The position numbers and the translations under genes were made by a program. Shown here one piece after another: positions 31,384-38,016 of a stretch of DNA of 38,600 nt (position 1 is its first letter; every line of letters begins with the position of its first letter). The stretch is from Nocardia panacis (lineage in GTDB: Bacteria > Actinomycetota > Actinomycetes > Mycobacteriales > Mycobacteriaceae), in NCBI RefSeq assembly GCF_003598715.1, contig NZ_QZFU01000002.1, positions 1 through 38,600 of the forward strand, given 5' to 3'. Under the pieces are notes generated by a model. The model saw only the letters and a list, made by a program, of their open reading frames with translations, ran no database searches and was not told the origin of the DNA.

Positions 31384-31709
31384 CCCTGCTGCTCATCGTT
31401 GGCGGAGTCGTCCTGGTGGCCGGTGTGGTCGCCATCGTCATCGGCGTGCTCCGCCGCAATGCCGACGCGGATTTCCTGCGGGTCTCCGATATTCAGGCCC
31501 GATTGGCCGCCGAGGACGCGGCTCGGCGCGATGCCGAACCCGCTGCTGTCGAGACGGAAGGTCGGCACAGCGGCGAAGCCGCTCAACACGGGCACAGCGG
31601 CGAAGCCGCTCAGCATCACAGCGGTGAGGCCGCCGAACAAAGCAGCGACCAAGCCCCCCAACGCAGCAGCGACAACGGTCGTCACGGCCGAGGCGACGCC
31701 GCCGCCTGA
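31380..31709 (+). CDS. Small single-helix membrane protein with His/Ser/Glu-rich tandem-repeat tail
   Basis: A 109-residue protein. The N-terminal helix (about 2-25: LLLIVGGVVLVAGVVAIVIG) is followed by a basic stop-transfer RRN and a hydrophilic tail. The tail contains degenerate octapeptides of the type HSGEAAQH (residues about 63-87), then Gln/Ser/Asp-rich copies. The ATG overlaps the stop codon of the preceding uncharacterised gene, so the two products probably work together at the membrane. No homologous function is recognised. The repeats are probably disordered and may vary in number between strains. Confidence 0.6.
   Translation: MTLLLIVGGVVLVAGVVAIVIGVLRRNADADFLRVSDIQARLAAEDAARRDAEPAAVETEGRHSGEAAQHGHSGEAAQHHSGEAAEQSSDQAPQRSSDNGRHGRGDAAA
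31566..31688 (+). repeat. Degenerate 24-27-bp tandem repeats in the 3' part of the small membrane protein gene
   Basis: Units at 31566 (27 bp), 31593 (24 bp) and 31617 (24 bp) are clear, and two later units are diverged. The first two contain a perfect hairpin AGCGGC-GAA-GCCGCT (31569-31583, 31596-31610). The period keeps the reading frame. Confidence 0.75.
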
Positions 31710-31813
31710 TCCGACACTCGCGACGCGGGCAGTTCGATCCGACGGCGGGCCTGGTCCTGCCGAGTCGGGCGACACGAACGGCTTTCGAGCGGCCGACCAC
31801 CGACCCGAATCAC

Positions 31814-31819
31814 TACGCT
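31814..31819 (+). promoter_or_regulatory. -10 element (TACGCT) of xdhC
   Basis: TACGCT fits TANNNT. Transcription would start about 20 nt before the GTG at 31846, leaving room for the AAAGGA ribosome binding site. Confidence 0.45.
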
Positions 31820-31845
31820 GGAAGGGATCGGGAAAGGACCGTGCC

Positions 31846-32922
31846 GTGCGCGCGCTGCTCGATGAACTCATATCGCTGATCTCCGAAGGGCCGGTCGCGC
31901 TGGCTCGCATCATCGACGCGACGGGGGCTGGGCCGCGCGAATTGGGTGCGGCGATGGTGGTGTCGGCCGATGGGCGGGTCGTCGGCTCGCTGTCGGGTGG
32001 CTGTGTGGAATCGGCGGTGGTCGAATCGGCGCGGGGAGTGCTCGCGGGCGGGCCGCCGGTGCTGGATCGGTTCGGATATGCCGACGGGGCGGGTTTCGCG
32101 ATCGGGCTGACCTGCGGCGGGGAGATGGAGGTCGGGGTCGAGCGGGTCGATGCGCGGCGGCTTCCGCTGCTGCTGGCGCTGTGCGCGGAGGTGGCGGCCG
32201 GGCGGCCGGTGGCGCTGGTGAGCACCTTCGACGCGCGCAATGAGTGGACGCTGCTGCGCTGCGACGTGGACGCGCCGTGGCACGGTGTCGACCGCGATGC
32301 GCGGGCGCTGCTGGCGGCGGGACGCAGCGGACTGGTCGGCGCGCAGGAATGTGCGGCCGAGCGCGATCCGCGGCCGCGGGCCTTCGTCCAGGTCTTCGCG
32401 CGACCGGCGCGCATGATCCTGGCCGGAGCCAATGATTTCGTGCGGGCATTGAGCCGCGTCGGCCGCCAACTCGGCTATCGGGTGACGGTGGTGGACGCCC
32501 GCGAAACCTTCACCACCCCGGCGCGTTTCCCGGCCGCGCACGAGGTGGTGGTGGACTGGCCGCACCGTTATCTCGCCGCCGAGGCCGCCGCGGGCCGCAT
32601 CGATGAGCGCACCGTAGTTCTGGTCCTCACCCACGACATCAAATTCGATATCCCGTTCATTGTCACCGCGCTTCGGCTGCCGAGTCTCGGTTTCCTCGGC
32701 GCGCTCGGCTCCCGCCGCACCCACATCGAACGCATGGCGCACCTGCGCGAGGCCGGTCTCTCCGAGGCCGAATTGCGCCGTCTGCACAGCCCGGTCGGTA
32801 TCGACCTCAACGCCCGCACACCGGATGAGACAGCGATTTCCATTGCGGCACAGCTACTCTCGGAGCGAGAGCAGGCCACCGGCCGTCCTCTTTCCAAGAC
32901 CGAGGGGCCGATCCACCACTGA
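31846..32922 (+). CDS. XdhC/CoxI-family protein
   Basis: A 358-residue protein. The N-terminal XdhC/CoxI motif is SLSGGCVESAVVE with Cys53, a residue implicated in molybdenum cofactor handling. A central variable region follows. The C-terminal Rossmann domain shows ILAGANDFVRALSRVGRQLG, DWPHRYLAAEA, VLTHDIKFDIPFIVTAL and GFLGALGSRRTHIERM. XdhC proteins bind Moco, sulfurate it and insert it into xanthine-dehydrogenase-type enzymes. No such enzyme is encoded nearby. GTG 31846 has AAAGGA 8 nt upstream. The stop codon lies only 10 nt from that of convergent gpgS. Confidence 0.88.
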   Translation: MRALLDELISLISEGPVALARIIDATGAGPRELGAAMVVSADGRVVGSLSGGCVESAVVESARGVLAGGPPVLDRFGYADGAGFAIGLTCGGEMEVGVERVDARRLPLLLALCAEVAAGRPVALVSTFDARNEWTLLRCDVDAPWHGVDRDARALLAAGRSGLVGAQECAAERDPRPRAFVQVFARPARMILAGANDFVRALSRVGRQLGYRVTVVDARETFTTPARFPAAHEVVVDWPHRYLAAEAAAGRIDERTVVLVLTHDIKFDIPFIVTALRLPSLGFLGALGSRRTHIERMAHLREAGLSEAELRRLHSPVGIDLNARTPDETAISIAAQLLSEREQATGRPLSKTEGPIHH

Positions 32923-32932
32923 TTCGCGAAAC

Positions 32933-33844
32933 CTACGCCGCGACGCGGGACGGGCGCAGGGTGTTCATGGGCGGGCGATCCGCCAGGGATACCTCGGTGT
33001 GGTGCGGGGTGAAAGCGTCGCCGATCAAAGGGAATTGGGTGAGGGCGGCGCCCGAGTCGGGGACGCCGCTACGGCCGAGGGCGGTGCCGAGGATCTGGCG
33101 GCTCATGACACCGAGATCGGCGAGTGGACGATTGCGGTGGGCGCGCACGCCGAGATTGACCTGACCGATGGCGGACAGCCCGAACTGGTCGAAAGTATCG
33201 AGCAGCAGCCCGATCTCGACGCCGTAACCGGGGGCGAAGGGAACCGAGGTGAGCAGGTCGCGGGTGCCCGCGTATTCGCCGCTGAGCGGCTGGAGCACCT
33301 GGGACAGTTCCGGGCGCAGCGCCGCGAGCAGCGGGCGGGCCACCAGTTCGGTGACGCGGCCGCCGCCGTGCGCGTCGACGGCGCCCGCCTGCCGCAGCGG
33401 ACGACGGTAGTACGCCTTGACCAGATGCATATCCGGAGTGGTCAGCAGCGGGCCGAGCAGGCGCGGCACGAAGGCGGGATCGGGATCGATGAGATCGGAG
33501 TCGACGAAGGCGATGAGGTCGCCGCCCGCCACGGCCAGCGAGCGCCACAGCGCCTCGCCCTTGCCCGGCACCGGATCGAGTTCGGGCAGTGCCTGTTCGC
33601 GGCTGATCACCTCGGCCCCGGCGGCGCGGGCGCGCTCGGCGGTGGCGTCGGTGGATCCGGAGTCGAGCACGATGAGTTCGTCGACCAGTGTGCCGAGCAG
33701 CGGGCGGATACTGGCCACCACCGTGGCGACGGTGTCCTGTTCGTTGAGCGCGGGCAGCACCACCGAGATGGTGCGCCCCGCCTTGGCGGCCACCAGCTCA
33801 CCGATCGCCCAGTCGGGGTTGTCCCAGGTTTCGACGGTTGTCAT
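32933..33844 (-). CDS. gpgS: Glucosyl-3-phosphoglycerate synthase
   Basis: A 303-residue GT81 enzyme that transfers glucose from a nucleotide sugar to 3-phosphoglycerate. This is the first step to glucosylglycerate and to methylglucose lipopolysaccharide. Seen are SVVLPALNEQDTVATVV at the N-terminus, ELIVLDSGSTDATAE, GKGEALWRSLAV, the metal-binding DSD at 115-117 and GYGVEIGLLLDTF. The first ATG overlaps the stop codon of folP2 by 4 nt, so both are translated together, as in M. tuberculosis Rv1207-Rv1208. It is about 20 residues shorter than the mycobacterial enzyme, mainly at the N-terminus. Confidence 0.93.
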   Translation of the reverse strand: MTTVETWDNPDWAIGELVAAKAGRTISVVLPALNEQDTVATVVASIRPLLGTLVDELIVLDSGSTDATAERARAAGAEVISREQALPELDPVPGKGEALWRSLAVAGGDLIAFVDSDLIDPDPAFVPRLLGPLLTTPDMHLVKAYYRRPLRQAGAVDAHGGGRVTELVARPLLAALRPELSQVLQPLSGEYAGTRDLLTSVPFAPGYGVEIGLLLDTFDQFGLSAIGQVNLGVRAHRNRPLADLGVMSRQILGTALGRSGVPDSGAALTQFPLIGDAFTPHHTEVSLADRPPMNTLRPSRVAA

Positions 33845-34725
33845 GCCAGACCTCGCAGGGTTCGCGCGGGTGGTCGGATGCCCTGGATGGCGGCGACCAT
33901 ATCCACGACGCGCCGGGTCGCGGCGACCTCGTGGACCCGGAAGATCCGCGCGCCCGCCGCCGCCGACCAAGCTGTCGCTGCCAATGTGCCCTCCAACCGT
34001 TCGGACAGACCGACTCCTAGTGTCTCCCCGATGAAATCCTTATTGCTGAGCGCCATCAAGACCGGCCATCCGGTATTTACGAGAACGTCCACTCCGCGCA
34101 ATAAAGCCAGGCCGTGATGGGTGTTCTTGCCGAAATCGTGGGTCGGGTCGATCAGGATGCCGTCGCGGCGCACCCCGGCCGCGGCGGCGGCCTCGGCCGC
34201 CGCGACAACGGTGGCGGTGACCTCGCCCAGCACATCGGCATAGCGGACGCGGTTCGGGCGGGTGCGCGGGATCGCGCCACCGGTGTGACTGCACACCAGA
34301 CCCGCACCGCATTCGGCGGCGACTAGTGCCAGATCGGGATCGGCCCCGGCCCAGGTGTCGTTGATGAGATCGGCGCCCGCGGCGACGGCGGCCCGCGCCA
34401 CCTCGGCGCGCCAGGTGTCGATGCTGATCAGCAGGTCCGGATATTTCGCCCGGATGGCGGCGACGAAGGGGATGACCCGCGCGGACTCCTCGTCCGCGTC
34501 GACCTCGGCGCCGGGTCCGGCTTTGACGCCGCCGATATCCACCAGGTCCGCGCCCTCGTCGACGGCGCGGGCCACCGCCGCCATCGCGGCGGCATCGGTG
34601 AATGTCGCGCCCCTATCGTAGAAGGAGTCGGGGGTGCGGTTGACGATCGCCATGACCAGCGCCCGGTCTGTCGCCACCGGCTTGCCGCACAGTGTCGGGA
34701 GCGGCGCGGCGGCGGTGCTGAACAT
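33841..34725 (-). CDS. folP2: Dihydropteroate synthase homologue FolP2
   Basis: A 294-residue TIM-barrel protein of the DHPS family. Family landmarks are present: MAIVNRTPDSF (25-35), SIDTWRAEVARAA, INDTWAG, IDPTHDFGKNT and the C-terminal FRVHEVAATR. The substrate loop that in true DHPS reads GGESTRPG is GGVKAGPG here (65-72), which removes the conserved Ser-Thr-Arg. In M. tuberculosis FolP2 lacks DHPS activity, as I recall. A role tied to gpgS, with which it overlaps, is plausible but unproven. The ATG at 34725 follows a -10 box by 6 nt. Confidence 0.9.
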   Translation of the reverse strand: MFSTAAAPLPTLCGKPVATDRALVMAIVNRTPDSFYDRGATFTDAAAMAAVARAVDEGADLVDIGGVKAGPGAEVDADEESARVIPFVAAIRAKYPDLLISIDTWRAEVARAAVAAGADLINDTWAGADPDLALVAAECGAGLVCSHTGGAIPRTRPNRVRYADVLGEVTATVVAAAEAAAAAGVRRDGILIDPTHDFGKNTHHGLALLRGVDVLVNTGWPVLMALSNKDFIGETLGVGLSERLEGTLAATAWSAAAGARIFRVHEVAATRRVVDMVAAIQGIRPPARTLRGLA

Positions 34726-34731
34726 GTCTCG

Positions 34732-34737
34732 ACTGTA
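34732..34737 (-). promoter_or_regulatory. -10 element (TACAGT), leaderless start of folP2
   Basis: On the minus strand TACAGT ends 6 nt before the folP2 ATG at 34725. folP2-gpgS therefore has its own promoter downstream of fadD6. Confidence 0.6.
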
Positions 34738-34823
34738 CCGAGCGGTGTAGCGCCCGCGCGCGGTCGGCGTGCGCGGTGTGGGAGCACCGGCCGCGCCGAT
34801 ATTCGATTTCGGAGGCGCCGCGG

Positions 34824-36593
34824 TCAGTTTCGCGGGGCGCGGCCCTCGGCGACCTCGGCGGCGTAACCGTCGTAGGCGGGCACGTAGCCCTCGGCGCGGC
34901 CGGACAGGACGTACAGCGTGCTGTCCGCGACGGTCGCGTGCCCCTGTTTGCGCAGTTCCACCTTGCGGCTCTTGAAGGTGGAGGTCTGGGCCAACTCCGG
35001 GACGACGCGGACGAACAGCGGCACCGCGTAGCCGGGCAGCCGGTCGTAGACCAGGTCGGCCAGTGCGCGTCCGTCGAACTCCGCGCCGGGGCGCAGTGTC
35101 ACCGCCGCCATCCCCGCCTTGCCGTCGGCACCGGGAATGTCGACGCCGAACACCACCGCCTGCTCGATGGACTCCTCCGCGTCCAAGGCGGCCTCGACCT
35201 CGGTGGTGGCCACATTCTCGCCCTTCCAGCGGAAGGTGTCGCCGAGCCGGTCCACGAAGGCGATATGTCGCAGGCCCTGATTGCGCACCAGGTCGCCGGT
35301 GTCGAACCAGAGATCGCCCGCGGCGAAGCCGTCGCGGACCAGTTTGGCCTCGGTGGCCGAGGCGTCGGTGTAGCCGTCGAAGGGTGAGCGGCCGGTGACC
35401 TTGGACAGCAGCAGCCCGACCCCACCGCGGCCGACGCGCCGCAGCCGACCGTCCGGGCCGCGTTCGGCCTTACCCGTCGCCTCGTCGAAGGCGACGATCG
35501 CGTACGGCAGCGGACAGAATCCGGCCGTGCGGTCCACCCCGAAGGCGTTGATGAAGGCCACATTGCCCTCGCTCGCACCGTAGAACTCGACAATGCGGTC
35601 GATGCCGAAGCGCTGTTTGAACTCATCCCACAATTCCGGCCGCAGGCCATTGCCGACGCACAGCCGCACCCGATGCTGTCGGTCGGCGGGTTTGGGCGGT
35701 TGGTTCAGCAGGTAGCGGCACAGTTCGCCGATGTAGATGAAGGCGGTGGCCCGCTCGCGGATGACCTCGTCCCAGAATCGCGAGGCCGAGAACTGGCGGC
35801 CGAGCGCGAGACTCGCGCCCGCGCAGAGCACCGAGGAAAGCGCCACCGTGAGGGCGTTGTTGTGATAGAGCGGCAGACAGCAGTAGAGCGTGTCCGCGCC
35901 GCGCAGGCGCACACCGAGTCCGCCGAGGCCGACCATGCTCTTGGTCCAGCGCAGGTGGGTCATGACGCTGGCCTTGGGCAGGCCGGTGGTGCCCGAGGTG
36001 AAGATGAGCAACGCGCGCTCCCCCGCCGTGACCTGCGCGCACACCGGCGGATCGGTATCGGGCGCGGTGCGCGCGGCCGCGGCGAGTTCGGCGGTGTAGA
36101 GCAGGTTCTCGGGTTGTTCGGGCAGGGAGGCCAACGCCGCGTCGCATTCCTCGCCGACCACGTTGAGCACACTGCGCAGCAAGCCGAAGCTGTGCGCGAG
36201 CACCCGATCGCGCTGGTGATGGTTGAGCAGACCGACGGTGGCGCCGAGTTTGACCACCGCCAGCGCGACGAACAGCGTCTCGGGGCGGTTGGTCATGAGC
36301 ACGCCCACCACGTCGCCGCGCCGCACCCCGCGCCCGGCAAGGACGACGGCATACCGGTTGACCTCGGCATTGGCCTGCCGGTAGGTCCAGCTCGCACCCT
36401 CGAAGCGCAGGAAGGTGCGCTCCGGATGGGTGTGCGCGTTGCGCTGGAAGAACAGTCCGACCGAGGATTTATCGCCCGGCCGCACCAGCAGTCCGGCGGC
36501 GTTGCGCACCATGCGGGGGGCATCGACAACCATCGCGGGCAGAGCACGAACGAGGTCGAACAAGCTCACCATCGAGCGGGCGTCGGTGCGCAC
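34824..36593 (-). CDS. fadD6: Long-chain acyl-CoA synthetase, FATP type (FadD6)
   Basis: A 589-residue adenylate-forming enzyme that activates fatty acids to acyl-CoA. The P-loop motif is LIFTSGTTGLPKASVMTH (about 196-213). VEFYGASEGNVAFINAFG, WFDTGDLVRNQGLRHIAFVD, DRLGDTFRWKGENVATTEVE and the C-terminal catalytic-lysine segment TSTFKSRKVEL follow the very-long-chain/FATP pattern. The N-terminal hydrophobic segment suggests peripheral membrane association. GTG 36593 is supported by GAGGAGG 8 nt upstream. An in-frame ATG at 36572 is less likely. It lies 13 nt behind the LOG gene and is probably cotranscribed with it. Confidence 0.92.
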   Translation of the reverse strand: MRTDARSMVSLFDLVRALPAMVVDAPRMVRNAAGLLVRPGDKSSVGLFFQRNAHTHPERTFLRFEGASWTYRQANAEVNRYAVVLAGRGVRRGDVVGVLMTNRPETLFVALAVVKLGATVGLLNHHQRDRVLAHSFGLLRSVLNVVGEECDAALASLPEQPENLLYTAELAAAARTAPDTDPPVCAQVTAGERALLIFTSGTTGLPKASVMTHLRWTKSMVGLGGLGVRLRGADTLYCCLPLYHNNALTVALSSVLCAGASLALGRQFSASRFWDEVIRERATAFIYIGELCRYLLNQPPKPADRQHRVRLCVGNGLRPELWDEFKQRFGIDRIVEFYGASEGNVAFINAFGVDRTAGFCPLPYAIVAFDEATGKAERGPDGRLRRVGRGGVGLLLSKVTGRSPFDGYTDASATEAKLVRDGFAAGDLWFDTGDLVRNQGLRHIAFVDRLGDTFRWKGENVATTEVEAALDAEESIEQAVVFGVDIPGADGKAGMAAVTLRPGAEFDGRALADLVYDRLPGYAVPLFVRVVPELAQTSTFKSRKVELRKQGHATVADSTLYVLSGRAEGYVPAYDGYAAEVAEGRAPRN

Positions 36594-36606
36594 CTGGGCT
36601 GCCTCC

Positions 36607-37158
36607 TCAGAAACCGGGTTTGAGTGCCTCGAACGCCGCCGCCAGATCGCCGACGACGGTGATCCGATCCATCGCCTGGCGCGGGATGACCCCGCGCTCG
36701 TGCAGTTCGTTCAGCCAGGCGAACAGCCCGCCGTAGTAGCCGTCCGGATCGAGCACCACCACCGGCTTGTCGTGCTCGCCGAGGTAGCCGCCGGTCCAGG
36801 TCTCGAACAGCTCCTCGAGGGTGCCGATCCCGCCGGGCAGGGTCAGGAAGGCGCTCGAACGCTCCTCCATGAGCTGTTTGCGCTGGCGCATGGTGTCGGT
36901 GACCAGCAGTTCGTCGGAGTCGACATCGGCCACCTCCTTGTGCACCAGATGTTTCGGGATGACGCCGACGGTGTGTCCGCCCGCGGCCCGCGTCGCCGTG
37001 GCGACCGCGCCCATCATCGATACGTGCCCGCCGCCGGACACCAGATGCCAACCGCGCCGCGCGATCTCGGTGCCGACCCGAGCGGCCAGCGCGATCAACT
37101 CCGGCTCGGTCGTCCCCGACGAGCAATAGACACACACCGCATAGGGCTCGCTCACCAT
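36607..37158 (-). CDS. LOG-family protein (cytokinin-type phosphoribohydrolase fold), Rv1205 homologue
   Basis: A 183-residue Rossmann protein of the TIGR00730/LOG family. The signature PGGIGTLEE spans 108-116, with the preceding catalytic arginine region DTMRQRKQLMEERSSAFLTL. LOG enzymes hydrolyse N6-modified AMP to the free base and ribose-5-phosphate. M. tuberculosis Rv1205 does this and accumulates cytokinins when proteasome turnover fails. GGAGG precedes the ATG at 37158, which overlaps the 3' end of the upstream LOG paralogue by 7 nt. Confidence 0.92.
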   Translation of the reverse strand: MVSEPYAVCVYCSSGTTEPELIALAARVGTEIARRGWHLVSGGGHVSMMGAVATATRAAGGHTVGVIPKHLVHKEVADVDSDELLVTDTMRQRKQLMEERSSAFLTLPGGIGTLEELFETWTGGYLGEHDKPVVVLDPDGYYGGLFAWLNELHERGVIPRQAMDRITVVGDLAAAFEALKPGF

Positions 37159-37961
37159 TCATCCTCCGTCCCTAGGGCGTCCGGCGCGGCGCCGGCTTCG
37201 GCCGCGCCCGAGACGATTTCCACGATTTCGTCCACACTGTCGGTCACATGCAGCAATCCGAGATCACCCGGTGCGATCTTGCCCGATCCGCCCAGCGAAT
37301 CGCGCAACCAATCCACCAGCCCGGCCCAGTATTTCGTGCCGAACAAAATGATGGGGAACCGGGTGATCTTGCGGGTCTGCACCAGGGTGAGCGCCTCGAA
37401 CAATTCGTCGAGGGTGCCGAATCCACCCGGTAGACAAACGAATGCCTGTGAATATTTGACGAACATGGTCTTGCGGGCGAAGAAATAGCGGAAGTTGATA
37501 CCGAGATCGACCCACTCGTTGAGGCTCTGCTCGAAGGGCAATTCGATACCGAGTCCGATCGAATAGCCGCCCGCCTCGCTCGCACCGCGATTGACCGCCT
37601 CCATCGCACCCGGTCCACCGCCGGTGATCACCGCGAAACCGGCGCGCGCCAGCGCGGCGCCGATGGCCATGCCCGCCAGGTACTCCGGATGATCCTGCGG
37701 TGTGCGCGCCGAACCGAAGACCGCGACCGCGCGCGGCACCTCCGCCAAAGCGCCGAAACCCTCGACGAATTCGGCCTGAATGCGCAGCACCCGCCACGGG
37801 TCGGTGTGCACCCAATCGCTCGGACCGTGTTTGTCGAGCAGATTCTGATCCGAGGTGCCCAGACCCTCCTTGCGGTCGCGGCGGAACATGATGGGGCCGC
37901 GGAATTTGGGGGTGGATTTCGGCGTACCGGGATCCCGGTGGTCGGCGGCGTCGGTGGACAT
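37152..37961 (-). CDS. Second LOG-family (TIGR00730) protein, long form
   Basis: 269 residues from the ATG at 37961, chosen because a TAGCGT -10 box ends 7 nt before it. An in-frame GTG at 37970 would overlap that box. Residues 1-75 form a charged N-terminal extension (GPIMFRRDRKEGLGTSDQNL) lacking in the short LOG. The Rossmann core contains VAVFGSARTPQDHPEY, ITGGGPGAMEAVNRGA, the active-site region FFARKTMFVKYSQAFVCL and PGGFGTLDE. The type resembles nucleotide 5'-monophosphate nucleosidases of the PpnN/LOG superfamily, so the substrate may be unmodified nucleotides. It overlaps the short LOG gene. Confidence 0.9.
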   Translation of the reverse strand: MSTDAADHRDPGTPKSTPKFRGPIMFRRDRKEGLGTSDQNLLDKHGPSDWVHTDPWRVLRIQAEFVEGFGALAEVPRAVAVFGSARTPQDHPEYLAGMAIGAALARAGFAVITGGGPGAMEAVNRGASEAGGYSIGLGIELPFEQSLNEWVDLGINFRYFFARKTMFVKYSQAFVCLPGGFGTLDELFEALTLVQTRKITRFPIILFGTKYWAGLVDWLRDSLGGSGKIAPGDLGLLHVTDSVDEIVEIVSGAAEAGAAPDALGTEDEW

Positions 37962-37968
37962 GGCACTC

Positions 37969-37974
37969 ACGCTA
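37969..37974 (-). promoter_or_regulatory. -10 element (TAGCGT), leaderless start
   Basis: On the minus strand TAGCGT ends 7 nt before the ATG at 37961. This decides against the GTG at 37970 as start. Confidence 0.6.
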
Positions 37975-37996
37975 CCGGTCAGCGCATCGCGGCGGA

Positions 37997-38011
37997 GCCT
38001 GCGCCGCAGGC
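37997..38011. terminator. Hairpin downstream of dapE
   Basis: GCCTGCG and CGCAGGC flank a single base (six pairs with a 3-nt loop in practice). The hairpin starts 6 nt after the dapE stop codon on the minus strand and precedes the separate LOG promoter. Confidence 0.5.
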
Positions 38012-38016
38012 CCGCA

